Origin: JACDER01 sp963842575 | Lineage (GTDB): Bacteria; Actinomycetota; Thermoleophilia; Gaiellales; Gaiellaceae | Assembly (NCBI GenBank): GCA_963842575.1 | Contig: CAWJGS010000002.1 | Coordinates: forward strand, 1-64,000 | Direction of reading: 5' to 3' | Length of the DNA stretch: 64,000 bases | Shown: one piece after another, positions 44,835 through 55,400 of the stretch | Layout of the letters: each line of letters opens with the position of its first letter | Numbering within the stretch: position 1 is the stretch's first letter | Position numbers and translations under genes: made by a program | Notes under the pieces: generated by a model | Told to the model about the DNA's origin: nothing | Seen by the model: the letters and a program-made list of their open reading frames with translations, nothing else | The model's database searches: none

Positions 44835-47800
44835 CTACGCACGCACCTCGACCGGGTCGCTGTCCGCGGGCGCCGCCCGGAAGCCGCCGAGGTAGTGCGC
44901 GACGATCTGCCCGCGATCAGCGCGCAGCGCCGGGAACTCTTGGGCGAAGCGGCCGTTGCTCACCGTGGCGGTTGCCGTCACTCTGTCGCCGAGCGGGTCG
45001 ATCGCTCCTTCGTCGTCGGTCTCCGAGACGACGAGGAGCACCTTGCCGTCCGGCGGCGAGCCAGAGCCGTCGGAGTACGTCACGGTGCCGGTGGCGAACG
45101 TCATGCTTTGCTTCGTCGAAGCGCACGACGACCGTCCGACCGGCGCCCACGCGGATGGTGGCGCCTCCCGTTAGCGTCGGCGAGCCGCAGTCGGCTGGGA
45201 ACGGCCGCTCGGCCCAGCCCTGCACGCTGACGAAATTGTCAATGGAAAGCTCCTTCTCCAAGAGCTCGCGTCCGATCGCATCGCCCTCGGGAAAGCCGGC
45301 GAGCGCCTCGTCGAGTACCTGTATCGGCCGCGCCTCGCCGCCCTTCGACGCGCAGCCACTGATGATCGATGTAGACGCGATGGAAGGCGTGCGTCTGCCT
45401 GACCTGAGCGAGGACGATGGCCGAGTCGTCGAACGGATTGGCGAGCAGTACCTCCGCTCCCGCGCGTGTCGACGGCGACGACGACGCCGAGACGAAGCGC
45501 CAGTAGTTGGAGCGTGCCTCGTTGTTGTAGATGTTCGTCTCGAACGCGCCGGCAAGGTCCGGGTCGACATAGAGCGCGATCTGCACGATCACGCAGTAGT
45601 GACCCTCCTGCAGGCGGGACCCAGGTCGTCTTGAACTCGGTGACGCCGCCGGCCGGGATGTCCTTCACGACGCTGCCCAGACGCTCCGGCGGTCCGTCGC
45701 CGCTGGCGAACGGAATGAGGATGAAGTCGACCTTCACGCCCTTGGCGAGCTTGTCGCCGCTGTTGCGCACCTTGGCGACGACTTCGTTTGTCTGCCCGAC
45801 CCAGGGAGTGTTCGCCCACTTTCCCGGGTCGGCCTTCGAGCGGTCGTTGCGGATTTCGATGTCCGGGCTCTTCCACTCCGGCGGGCCGTTCCACGGCCGG
45901 ATGCCCGGATCCGCCCTCCCGCCCGCGTTGTACTGGATCTGGACGACCGCGTTGTCGGCGGCCTTCGACTTGACGGTGACGACGAGCTTCTTCTGGTTGC
46001 CTGGATCGATGTCCTCGTAGTCCTTGCTCGTGTCGAGGAGCGGCCCGTCTCCATCGGCGTCGTTGTGGACGAACACGATCGGCGGGCGGGTGAGGGAGCT
46101 GCTGAAGCTGTCCGACGTGACGTCGGTGATGACGACGCGCTGGTCGTTCGGCAGCGTGTCGCCGATTTGGGCCGCCTGCTTGGCGCGGTACTCGAGGTAC
46201 ACGTTCCAGCCGTCCGCGAGGCGGATCTCGGCTCCACGCGCAGCGGCCCGCCGGCGGGGCGCCGGTCTCGGCCGCCTGAAGCGTGATCGTGTCGTCTAGA
46301 TTCCCGACGCCGACGAAGTTGTAGAGCTTGAGCTGGCCCGCCTGGACCCATCCCTGGCGCATGCGGTTCGACAGTGTGTAGTGAGGCAGGTCGTCGCGAC
46401 TGCCGGCCATGAGGTCCCAGCCGCATGGTGAGGCGGTTGGTGATGTCGGGCGTGTACGTCGGGAAGTTGTAGAGGTCGGGCAGTCCGAGGGTGTGGCCGA
46501 GCTCGTGCGACAGGGTCGTGTGCAGCTGCCGGCCGTCCTGCGTGGCGAAGTCCGGCGGCGCGAAGATGTAGCCGAACGTCTCCTGGTCGGTCGCCTTCGG
46601 GCCCGACGACGACCGTTGTCGCGTCCAGAGCGTGCGGCCAGACGAAACGGTTGCTGCCCATCCCGGGCGCGTCGGGGGAAGACGGGACGATGACGAGCAC
46701 GTCGATCGCTGCGAGGTCGGCTGTAGTCAGAATCCCCTGGGCAAGCGCTCGCGTGACGATCGTCTGGACGGTCGCTCCGAGCGAGGTCCAGCGGGCGTCC
46801 GTGACAACGCCGGCGGAGTTCTTCTTCTGCGCGAAGTACGTGCCCCAGCCCTCGGGCAGGTTGACAGGACCGTAGATCTGGTTGCCATGGACCTGGATCG
46901 TCAGACCGGTATTGGCGCCCGGGTTCCACCCGGAGAGCTCCTCGTAATAGAGGCGCGCCGAACGCGTCTGCCCGTTGAAACTCACGCCGTCCTGGACCTC
47001 GTCCAGGACAGCCTTGCGGGCCGCCGCGAGGCCCGCAGCGTCGGTCGGGTAAGAGCCGTCGGACGTGTTGACGAGCAGCACGCCGAGTCGCCACCGCCCG
47101 GAATGGCGCTTCGTCCCGAGGTTCTGCGGCGCGTCCGGGCCCCCGCCCCAGTCGCCTGCCGGCCGCGGGGCGTTGTCGCCCGCGAACATGCGCGACGGGC
47201 CGAAGTCGGGCTCGTGCCAGTGGTCGGTGACCTCGAACGGCGCCCTGTCGAGGACGTCGCCGGTCGCGGTCTCCACCATGCTCACGGTGAAGCTCCCGAG
47301 GATGATGCCCGCGGTGAGCATCGGCACCTTCCGCCCCCCGGGCAGCCCGGCAAACGACGTGTGCGAGATGAAGGCCGCGTCGGGGTCGTCGTCGACGATG
47401 AACGACACGTCGTCGTCGTCGAGGCCCGTGCCCGAGAGGTCGTATTGCAACGCTACCCACGAGCCCACGAAAAGCGGGTCGGCCGGCGGGACGAGCCGCG
47501 GCCGCGGCGCAAGGTCGGCGAGCGAGTCGGCCCGCGACGAGCGCCTCGTCGGTGAGGACGAGGACGCTTCCGTCGGCGAGCCCGTGGACCTCGGCGAGCG
47601 TGCCCGCGATGCCCGCTTCCGTCGGTCGCATGGACGGCCACCGAGCCGTCGTCGAAGCGATACGCGGACACGCGGCCCGCGCCCGGATGGGCCACGAGTA
47701 GCGCCTCGCCGTCGGCTGTCCGCGTCACATGCCCGGTCGGGAGCAGTCCCGCCGACAGCAGCTGCGTCGCGTTGGGCAGCACACGCACCAGCCGGCCCTC

Positions 47801-48275
47801 GCCCGCCGTCGTTGCAGCGGCCCACAGTGTTCTGCGCGTCGGCAGCGACGCCGGAGACGCCCTCGACGGCGGTGACCGTGCGTACGAGCCCGTCCGACAG
47901 CCGAGCGGAAAGAACCGCGGGCGGTCCGTCGGCGACGAGGAGCCCATAGCCTTGCCCCGTCGCCGGGATCGTCGCGGCGGCCTGGCCGAGGGCGCCCGCC
48001 GTGTGGGCGAGCGGCGTCGGGCCGGCATCGGGATCGTCGGCGGGCACGACGACGACCGACCCGTCCGCGCCTGACACGATGAGGCTGTTGCGGTCGCCGC
48101 TCAGCGCGATGCCGGTGGGCACGAACGAGAGCGCAGAGTGCTGCGTGAGCGCCTCGGCCGCGAGGTCCCACGAAGAGAGGTGCGGCGGGTTTGTCTCGAC
48201 GATCCAGACGACGCCGCGGTCCGCGTCAGGTACGGCGGCGCTCGCTGCACCAAGTTGCGTGAGCTCGGTAACCAT
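44835..48275 (-). pseudogene. M6-type (immune-inhibitor-A-like) metalloprotease with N-terminal propeller, many frameshifts
   Basis: About 1,145 residues when joined. ATG at 48275 with GAGGAGG upstream and no signal peptide. N-terminal beta-propeller-like part (SFVPTGIALSGDRNSLIVSG, GQGYGLLVADGPPAVLSA, LLPTGHVTRTADGEALLVAH), then FVGSWVALQYDLSGTGLDDD, FDFE-type region WRLGVLLVNTSDGSYPTDAA. The zinc site is in TTLSHELGHTLGLPDLYNFP (HExxHxxGxxD), followed after a shift by WDLMAGSRDDLPHYTLSNRM, diagnostic of M6 peptidases. The C-terminal part has CARDB/beta-sandwich pieces (IVQIALYVDPDLAGAFETNI, NVSDET-like VLLVVSETDDEGAIDPLGD). At least seven indels. Without a signal peptide it may be intracellular or exported otherwise. 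Confidence 0.75.
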
Positions 48276-48460
48276 CTAACCTCCTCGTCGGGTTGGGGTG
48301 GCCGGCGCACCATATCCCGATCGGTGTGGCCGTGAGCTCCTTTCGTTTCCCGTGAAACCGCCTTACGCGGCCGACGGCAGCCGGGCGTTTACCGGTCGGA
48401 CGGGCGGGCGCTCGCGGCGCGGTGCTGCGCCTGCGGTGCGCGGTGACTTGTCGGGGCGGC

Positions 48461-49529
48461 CTAGCTGCCTTTGAGCTTGCCGCTGCACTTGACCGGCGAG
48501 CCGCCGGTCGCGGGGATGCAGCGGCGCTGCAGCACCTGAAGGCCGCCTCGTGCGACCTTCTCCTTCAGGAAAACTCCTACAAACTGCGGCTTGGTGATCC
48601 GGATCGTGATCACCGACCCGTAGCGGAAATCGCCCTTGACGCGGCGGCTCTTCGCGACGCCCGAGCTGTTCACCGTGGCCGAATCTCCGCCCCTGGGAGA
48701 GGAGAAGACCACGCGCGATCCGGGGGGCGTTCCCGTCACCCGAACCTCGTTGAGTCTCATGAACGCGGGGAAGACGACCCCGGCTGAAATGTGCTTCCTT
48801 CGTCCCGATGAGCTTGAAGGGCCCTGGGCAGCCGTTGTGGTTGGCGTCGCTCTTGCCTCGCGCGGCGACGGTCGGACACTTGTCGGAAGTGCCCTGCACC
48901 CCGTCGTTATCGGGATCGGCCCTGAGCTCGAACGTGTAGAGACCGCTGTTGGGCGCGATGTCCTTCAAGGTGGTCGATCCGCTCGTGTACGACTCGACCA
49001 CGCCGAAATCGAACGCCGCGACCCCCGCGGAGACGTTGAAGTCGACCACGTGCGTCCCTGTGGTCGTGCCTGGAGTGTCATGGGCCCAATCGGTCGGCCC
49101 TTCCTCGCACGAGCGGGTCCCGCTGAGACGACAGAGAACGAAGGTTGCGGCAGAGCCGGAATGTCCCGTGGCAACGAGCTCTATGTCGAAGCCGCTCTCG
49201 CCGGTGCTCTGGTTCCGGTCGTAGTCGATCAGCACATCGAGCTCGTCGCCGGAGACGAGCTTGCCGTCTCCGTCCACCAGCGTGATTGCGATCTTGACCG
49301 CGCCGTTGTCCTGACTCGTCAGCTCGACCTGACGGATGTCGGAAGCGTAGACGGTCGAGGACTGGCTTTGGTTGTCCCCTGTGGGATCGCTCCAGATGAG
49401 GTGGTTGCCTGCGGGTGAAGCCGCTGCCGAGCTCACACCGAGCACGACGAGGAGCGCCACAGCCGCGGCGACGAACAGCTTCAAGACCCGAGCCCGCACG
49501 AGTGCACACTTTAGCCGTCCTCCGTCCAT
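48461..49529 (-). pseudogene. secreted protein with thrombospondin-type-3-like calcium motif, frameshifted
   Basis: About 355 residues. ATG at 49529; signal peptide VLKLFVAAAVALLVVLGVSS. Mature part AGNHLIWSDPTGDNQSQSST, DIRQVELTSQDNGAVKIAIT, SGFDIELVATGHSGSAATFV, then DPDNDGVQGTSDKCPTVAAR, the Asp-rich TSP3-like calcium loop, and a Cys pair. A shift near 48780 moves to MRLNEVRVTGTPPGSRVVFS, FRYGSVITIRITKPQFVGVF and a basic end KCSGKLKGS with a TAG. Likely a cell-surface calcium-binding protein. Next to the kinase, on the opposite strand. Confidence 0.65.
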
Positions 49530-49588
49530 TCCCCAAGGTGAACCGACCCCTCCTACCGGATTACGACCGGTCTGTTACAACTGCGTGA

Positions 49589-51268
49589 GTGACCAACTCA
49601 GCCTGGATGCCAGAGGTCGGAACGGAGTTCGCCGGCTACCGGCTGGAAGAGGTGGTGGGCCGCGGCGGGATGAGCATCGTCTACCGCGCTCAGCACCTGC
49701 GCCTGGAGCGGACTGTGGCGCTGAAGATCCTCATGCAGGAGCTCAGCCAGGACGACTCGTTTCGGGAACGTTTCACGCGCGAATCGCGCCTCGCAGCTTC
49801 GCTCGACCACCCGAACGTCATTCCCATCTACGAAGCCGGTGACCAAGACGGCGTCTTCTACATCGCGATGCGCTTCGTGGGCGGCTCGACTCTGAAGGCC
49901 GTGCTCGAGTCGGAGGGGCCTCTGCCGCCCGCCCGTGCCGCGTCGATCCTGAGCCAGGTGGCGAGCGCGCTGGACGCGGCGCACGAGGAGAAGGGCCTCG
50001 TCCATCGCGACGTGAAGCCGGCCAACATCCTCGTCGTCCCCGGCCACGGGCACGAAGGCGCCGACCACGTGTACCTGTCCGACTTCGGGATCGCGAAGCA
50101 GCGCGCCGCCGGTGCGCTGACGAAGACCGGCATGTTCGTGGGCACGGCCGATTACGCGTCGCCGGAGCAGATCGAGGGGCGCGAGCTCGACCGCCGCGCC
50201 GACGTGTACGCGCTCGGCTGCGTCCTGTACGAGACGCTGACCGGCGCGCCGGCGTACGAGAAGGATTCGGAAGTTGCCCTCATGTACGCGCACCTGCTCG
50301 AGCCTCCGCCGTCCGCGACGCAGAAGCGGCCCGATCTGCCTCCCGAGGTGGACGGCGTCATCGCCAAGGCGATGGCGAAGAACGTGGACGACCGCTATGC
50401 CACCACGCCGGAGTTCGCCGCGGCGATGCGCAAGGCGTTGATCGGCACCGAGACCCGCCGGACCCAGCAGTCCGACCAGGCTCATCTCGTCCCGGAGACC
50501 GTGATTTCAGCAGCAGCCGCTGCCGGCGCAACAGCGCCGCCCCCGCCGCCCCCTCCGCCGGTCGCGGAGCAGCCGTCTGCGGCCCCCGCGGCGCCCGGGC
50601 CTGTAGACGGCGGGCCGAAGCGGAAGAAGTGGCTCCTCCCGGTCGCGATCGTCTTGCTCGTCCTCATCGCCGGCGGGATCGTGGGCGGGATCCTCGCCCT
50701 CTCCGGCGGAAGCTCGAGCACGACGACGGCGAGCTCACTCCTCGCGGTGGTCGTCCCCAGCGAGGTCGCGAGCGCATGCACCACACAGAACGCTCCGTCG
50801 GGGGACGCAGTCGAGACCAACGTCTGCACGCCCTCGGCGAACGCTGTCGCAGCCTTCCCCGACAACCTGACGCTCAACTTCTACAAGAACGGCCGGGCCA
50901 TGACCACCGCCTACGACGCCGAGGTGTCGCAGAGCGGCGTCGCAAAGAACTCGGGATCCTGCGACCGCCGGGTGTGGAAGGGCGAGGGGGAGTGGCGGCA
51001 CCCCGACGGCAAGTTCGGTGGCCACCGCCTCTGCTACGTGGACGGCAACGGCGATTCGATCGTCGCCTGGACGCACGAGAAGAAGCAGCCGGGCAAGCCG
51101 GCCAGTGACAACCACGTCGACACGTTCGCCGTCGCCAAGGAACCGGGACGCGGCAATTCGGCAAGCCTCTTCAGTTGGTGGAATCCGTATCACCAGCTGA
51201 TCGGGAAGTGCCGCGCGCAAGTCTCGGAGGACGTCTGCACGGCCACGATCAAGAAGATCGCCGGCTAG
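49589..51268 (+). CDS. PknB-type Ser/Thr protein kinase with extracytoplasmic C-terminal domain
   Basis: 559 residues, GTG at 49589. Kinase lobe: GRGGMSIVYRAQHLRLERTV (GxGxxS, Gly loop), VALKILMQEL (Lys), GLVHRDVKPANILVVPG (HRDxKPxN), YLSDFGIAK (DFG), GMFVGTADYASPEQIEGREL (activation loop and APE-like). Then a Pro-rich linker, one membrane helix (KKWLLPVAIVLLVLIAGGIV), and an outer domain with six Cys (VASACTTQNAP, CDRRVWKGEGEWRHPDG, CRAQVSEDVCTATIKK) that is unlike the usual PASTA repeats. It probably senses an outside cue. The gene is followed 36 bases later by the FHA-cyclase gene, and FHA domains bind phosphothreonine; a working pair is likely. Confidence 0.9.
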   Translation: MTNSAWMPEVGTEFAGYRLEEVVGRGGMSIVYRAQHLRLERTVALKILMQELSQDDSFRERFTRESRLAASLDHPNVIPIYEAGDQDGVFYIAMRFVGGSTLKAVLESEGPLPPARAASILSQVASALDAAHEEKGLVHRDVKPANILVVPGHGHEGADHVYLSDFGIAKQRAAGALTKTGMFVGTADYASPEQIEGRELDRRADVYALGCVLYETLTGAPAYEKDSEVALMYAHLLEPPPSATQKRPDLPPEVDGVIAKAMAKNVDDRYATTPEFAAAMRKALIGTETRRTQQSDQAHLVPETVISAAAAAGATAPPPPPPPPVAEQPSAAPAAPGPVDGGPKRKKWLLPVAIVLLVLIAGGIVGGILALSGGSSSTTTASSLLAVVVPSEVASACTTQNAPSGDAVETNVCTPSANAVAAFPDNLTLNFYKNGRAMTTAYDAEVSQSGVAKNSGSCDRRVWKGEGEWRHPDGKFGGHRLCYVDGNGDSIVAWTHEKKQPGKPASDNHVDTFAVAKEPGRGNSASLFSWWNPYHQLIGKCRAQVSEDVCTATIKKIAG

Positions 51269-51304
51269 TAAGACGGCGCACTCTCGACACTAGACTTGCC
51301 GCAA

Positions 51305-53816
51305 ATGTTCTCCCTTCGCATGAGGGACGGTCCGCTCGCGGGCGAGCGGTTCGAGCTGGCCGGAGAGATGGTTCTCGGCCGGACGGACGCCGACATCACG
51401 ATCGAGGATCCACTGATCTCCCGCCGGCATGCAGTCGTGCGCGCGGCCGACTCGTCGCTGGAGATCGAGGATCTCGGCTCCCTGAACGGGACGGTGGTCA
51501 ACAGCGAGAAGCTCGAGGGCCCCCGCCGCCTTGAGCCCGGGGACGTGATCATGGTCGGCGCGACCACGATCGAGGTCGAGGGCAGCCCGCTCGGAGGAGG
51601 GGCGCGCACCATGCTTGCCTCGACGCCGCCGATCGTCCAGCCCCCGCCGGCCGTGGCTGCCGAGCCGGAGGAAGCACCCCCGCCGCCGCCTCCGCCTCCG
51701 CCTCCACCTCCACCGTCCACCGCCGCCTCCACCTCCACCGCCGCCACCGCCTCCGTCCCCGCCGAGGGAGCAGCGGACACCGCCGCCGCCTGTCGAGCGC
51801 GACGAGCTCCGCCCCGTGACGGCGCTCTTCGCGGACATCGTCGGGTCGACCTCACTCGGCGAACGCCTCTCCGCCGACGAGGTGAAGGTCGTGATCGGCG
51901 AGTGCGTGACCCGGATGTGCCACGCCGTCGAGCAATTCGGCGGCGACGTCCAGTCGCACATGGGCGACGGGATCGCCGCCTTCTTCGGGGTCCCGGCCGC
52001 GCACGAGGACGACCCCGAGCGGGCTGCCCGGGCTGCTATCCGGATTCTCGACCTCGTCGGTGACTACGCGCGCGAGGTCGAGGCGGCCTGGGGAATCTCC
52101 GACTTCAGCGCCCGCGTCGGGATCAACACCGGTGAGGTCGCGGTCGGGATCGTCGGAGCCGCCGACCCGCGCGCCGTCACGCTCGGGGACACCGCAAACG
52201 TCGCCGCGCGCCTGCAATCCGCGGCCGCCCCCGGGAACGCGGTCGTCGGCGAGGCGACGGCCAAGAGCATCCTCAGCCGCTTCGAGCTCGAGGCGCTCGG
52301 CGAGGTGAAGGTGAAGGGGCGCCTCCAGGCGGTCGGGCTCTGGCGGCTCATCGGGCTCCAGGCGTCGACCCAGGCCGTCCCGCTGAGCCCGCTCATCGGC
52401 CGCTCCGACGAGATGCAGCGGCTGCAGATCATCCTGACCGAGCTCGTCTCCGGCCGCGGAGCGCTGCTCATGCTGGTCGGGGACGCCGGGATCGGCAAGA
52501 CACGCCTGCTCGCCGAGCTGCGCGCGACGGCGGCCGGCCGCGTCACGTGGCTGGAGGGCGGCTGCCTCTCCTACGGCACCGAGTCGCTGTACGCGCCCTT
52601 CATCGAGATGCTGCGCAAGTGGATCGGCGTCGAGGAGGGCGAGGCCGACCTCGCAGTCCGCACGAAGCTCCGCGCGAAGCTGGGTCTGCTGCCGGCGTCC
52701 CAGGTCCCGGACGTTCTTCCGTTCCTCGCCCGGCTGCTCGGGATCAAGCTCGACGGCGACCAGGACGACAGCCTGGCCGCGCTCAGCCCCGAGGAGCTCG
52801 CGGCGAGGCTGCGGCGCGCGTACGTCGCATGGATCGGCGCGATCGCCTCGCAGGGGCCGGTCGTGGTCGCGGTCGAGGACATGCACTGGGCCGACCCGTC
52901 CACGCGCGCGCTCGCCGAAGATGTCCTCGAGCTCGCCGACAGCGCCCCGATCCTGCTCATCGCCACCTCGCGGATCGACCCGGAGTCCGAAGGCTGGAAG
53001 CTGCGCGCGCGCGGGATGATGGACTTCCCGCACCGCGCGGTGGAGGTCACGCTGGGACCGCTCGAGGACGACGCAGCGGAGCAGCTGCTCGACTCGCGGC
53101 CGCAGAGCAATGAGCTCGACGCGTCCGAGCTCGCCCAGATCGTGATGGGCGCCGAGGGCAACCCGCTCTACCTGGAGGAGCTGCTGAACGCCTTCGTCGA
53201 GGGGAAGGGCGAGCGCCAGAGCCGCACGATCACTCCCGCGTACACGAGCGCGCGCCTCACCCCCACGCTCGAGAGCCTGCTGCTGGCCCGCATCGACCGG
53301 CTCCCCGCGGAGCCGCGCCGCCTGGTGCAGATCGCCGCGGTGATCGGCCGCAGCTTCCCGGAGCGCGTGCTGGCGCACGTCGCGCACACCGAGGATCTCG
53401 AGTCGCACCTCTCCGTCCTCCTGCGCTCCGACATCATCCGTGAGCTCCGCCGATATCCCGAGCCGGAGTACGTGTTCCGGCACGGCCTGCTGCGCCAGTC
53501 CTGCCTCGCCGCCCTGCCCGCGGCGCGCCGGCGCGAGCTCTACGGGCTCGTCGCGGCTGCCTTCGAGACGCTGTTCGCGGGATCGCTCGACGACTACCTG
53601 GACGTCCTCGCGAACTACTACTCACGGAGCGAAGATCTCGGGAAGGCGCTCGCGTACCTGGAGCGGGCCGGGGAGCGCGCCGCGTCTCTGGACGCGCCAC
53701 AGCAGGCCGCCGCTCTGTGGGAGCGCGCGGTGAAGGTGGCGGAGCGGCTCGAGGATCCGAGCGCCGCCGACCGCATCCGGGCGCGAATCGGCGAGCTGAA
53801 CCTCGCCACGGGATAG
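51305..53816 (+). CDS. FHA - class III adenylate/guanylate cyclase - AAA ATPase fusion, frameshift in the proline linker
   Basis: About 836 residues when joined; ATG at 51305. Domain 1 (residues 1-100) is FHA: LGRTDADITIEDPLISRRHA, EIEDLGSLNGTVVNSEKLEG. A long proline linker (two runs of 13 Pro) spans 51680-51760; the frame changes inside it. Domain 2 is a class III cyclase: VTALFADIVGSTSLGERLSA (metal Asp), HMGDGIAAFFG (second Asp), TLGDTANVAARLQSAAAPGN. The Lys usual before the second Asp looks replaced (VQSHMGDG), so specificity or activity is open. Domain 3 is an AAA_16 ATPase: LLMLVGDAGIGKTRLLAELR (Walker A), VVVAVEDMHWADPSTRALAE (Walker B), then helical repeats. A signalling hub, probably downstream of the kinase. 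Confidence 0.82.
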
Positions 53817-53819
53817 CGC

Positions 53820-54563
53820 GTGCGGCTCGCGCTCATCTCGGACATCCACGGCAACCTGCCCGCGCTGGAGGCCGTGCTCTCGGAGATCGAGCAGGAAGGC
53901 GTGGACGAGATCCTCTGCCTCGGCGACGTCGCGGTCGGGCCGCAGCCGGCGGAGACGCTCGACCGCGTGCGCGAGCTCGGATGCCCGGTCGTGCTCGGCA
54001 ACTGGGACGCGTACTTCATCCGCGGCTTTCCCGCCCACGAGTCCGAGATCGGGCGGCAGCTCGTCGAGATGGGCGAGTGGTGGGCCGGGCACCTGTCCGC
54101 TCAGCACCGTGCGTTCATCGAGACCTTCACAGACGAGCTGAAACGCCCGGGGCTCGTCGCGTTCCACGGCTCCCCGCGCTCGTACGAGGACTTCATCTAC
54201 GCCACCACTCCCGATGCCGAGCTCGCGGAGATGCTGGACGGCGCGCGCGAGCCCGTGCTCGCCGGGGGCCACACGCACTTCGCGATGGTCCGCAGCTTCG
54301 ACGCCGCGCTCATCGTCAATCCGGGCAGCGTCGGCCTCCCGTTCGCGAAGCGGGAGGAGGTGATGCGCATCAGCCCCTGGGCCGAGTACGCGATCCTCGA
54401 ATGGGACTATGGAGACCTGTCGGTGGAGCTGCGCCGCATCGACTTCGACGTCGAGTCGCTGCTCGAGCTCATCCGGTCGAGCGGAATGCCCCACGCGGAG
54501 TGGTGGGCGGGGCTGTGGTTCAGACCGCCAGAAGCGGGTTCGAAGCAAGAAATTCCCGCGTGA
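53820..54563 (+). CDS. metallophosphoesterase (YfcE/diadenosine-tetraphosphatase-like)
   Basis: 247 residues, GTG at 53820. Binuclear-metal motifs: LISDIHGNLPALEAVLSEIE (GDIHG form, DxH), CLGDVAVGPQPAE (GDxxxxG), VLGNWDAYFI (GNWD/H), GLVAFHGSPRSYEDF (H), GGHTHFAMVRSF (GHTH). Probably hydrolyses a phosphoester; a cyclic-nucleotide phosphodiesterase is a fitting guess given the neighbouring cyclase, but the sequence does not show this. Follows the cyclase by three bases, so likely co-transcribed. Confidence 0.87.
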   Translation: MRLALISDIHGNLPALEAVLSEIEQEGVDEILCLGDVAVGPQPAETLDRVRELGCPVVLGNWDAYFIRGFPAHESEIGRQLVEMGEWWAGHLSAQHRAFIETFTDELKRPGLVAFHGSPRSYEDFIYATTPDAELAEMLDGAREPVLAGGHTHFAMVRSFDAALIVNPGSVGLPFAKREEVMRISPWAEYAILEWDYGDLSVELRRIDFDVESLLELIRSSGMPHAEWWAGLWFRPPEAGSKQEIPA

Positions 54564-55353
54564 CGAAGAAGGACTCGCGCGTCATCGCCCGCGTCTTCCG
54601 GCTGAAGATCACCGACAGCTCGCGTCGCCCGTCCAGGTAGTGGACGAAGACCTTGACCGTCGAGGCGTCGACGTGGAGCTCGTTCCAGGACGGCGGCGTC
54701 GAGGCCCGAACCCGATGCGTCCCGGCCGTCCCCGAGTTGCAGAGCAGCATCCCGTTCAGCCCCCAGAAGTACGGGACGTGCTTGTGTCCGCACAGCACGA
54801 CGTCGACATCGAGGGATGTGATCGTCCGCAGCAGGTCGCCCGCGTCGAGCACGATGTTCCGCTCGCGGCCCGTTCCCGGAATCGGGACGAGATGGTGGTG
54901 GACGGCGAGGATGCGGATGTCGTTCGGCTCGTCGAACTGCTCCGCGATCCACGGGTAGCGGTCGCGCCCGATCCGCCCCTCGTTCACATCCGGCTCGGAC
55001 GAGTCGAGCCCGACGATCGTGAACCCGGTCGCCCGGAGGCGCTCGGCCCGCTCGGGGTCGAACGCGGTGCGGAACCGCGAGTACGGCTCGCCGAACAGGC
55101 GCTCGAAGTGGACGTAGCCGACGTTGCGCGCGTCGTGATTGCCGGGGATGACCACCTTGGGGAACTCGATCTGCTCGGCCCAGCGCGCCGCCGCCTCGTA
55201 CTCCCACTCGTACCCCGCGGTGGTCAGGTCGCCGGCAAGCACGACCACGTCGGGGTCGATAGCGCGCACCCGCTCGATCATCACGTCCATCTGCTCCTCG
55301 GGCAGGCTCAGCGGGCCGCCGAAGTGCAGGTCGGAGAGCTGCGCGATGCGCAA
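54520..55353 (-). CDS. metallophosphoesterase (3',5'-cNMP phosphodiesterase-like)
   Basis: 277 residues, ATG at 55353. AQLSDLHFGGPLSLPEEQMD (DxH), VVVLAGDLTTAGYEWEYEAA (GD), VVIPGNHDARNVGYVHFERL (GNHD), LAVHHHLVPIPGTGRER (H), VVLCGHKHVPYFWGLNGMLL (GHxH). This pattern is that of the class III cyclic-nucleotide phosphodiesterases (CpdA/Rv0805 like). With a cyclase on one side and a cNMP-binding protein on the other, it is a candidate cNMP-degrading enzyme. Converges with and overlaps the previous gene by 44 bases. Confidence 0.87.
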   Translation of the reverse strand: MRIAQLSDLHFGGPLSLPEEQMDVMIERVRAIDPDVVVLAGDLTTAGYEWEYEAAARWAEQIEFPKVVIPGNHDARNVGYVHFERLFGEPYSRFRTAFDPERAERLRATGFTIVGLDSSEPDVNEGRIGRDRYPWIAEQFDEPNDIRILAVHHHLVPIPGTGRERNIVLDAGDLLRTITSLDVDVVLCGHKHVPYFWGLNGMLLCNSGTAGTHRVRASTPPSWNELHVDASTVKVFVHYLDGRRELSVIFSRKTRAMTRESFFVTREFLASNPLLAV

Positions 55354-55400
55354 GGGGAAGCGCGCGAGGCCGGTCCAGGTGCGTCATCTAAGGTGAAAGC

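Noticed and set aside
46632..47555. Plus-strand frame of 307 codons
   Set aside because: Antisense to the metalloprotease; no motif, shadow composition.
51680..51770. Possible collagen or repeat array
   Set aside because: A proline-codon tract in a coding linker, not a DNA repeat family or CRISPR.
51852..53483. Minus-strand frame of 543 codons
   Set aside because: Antisense to the cyclase-ATPase gene, which carries all catalytic motifs.
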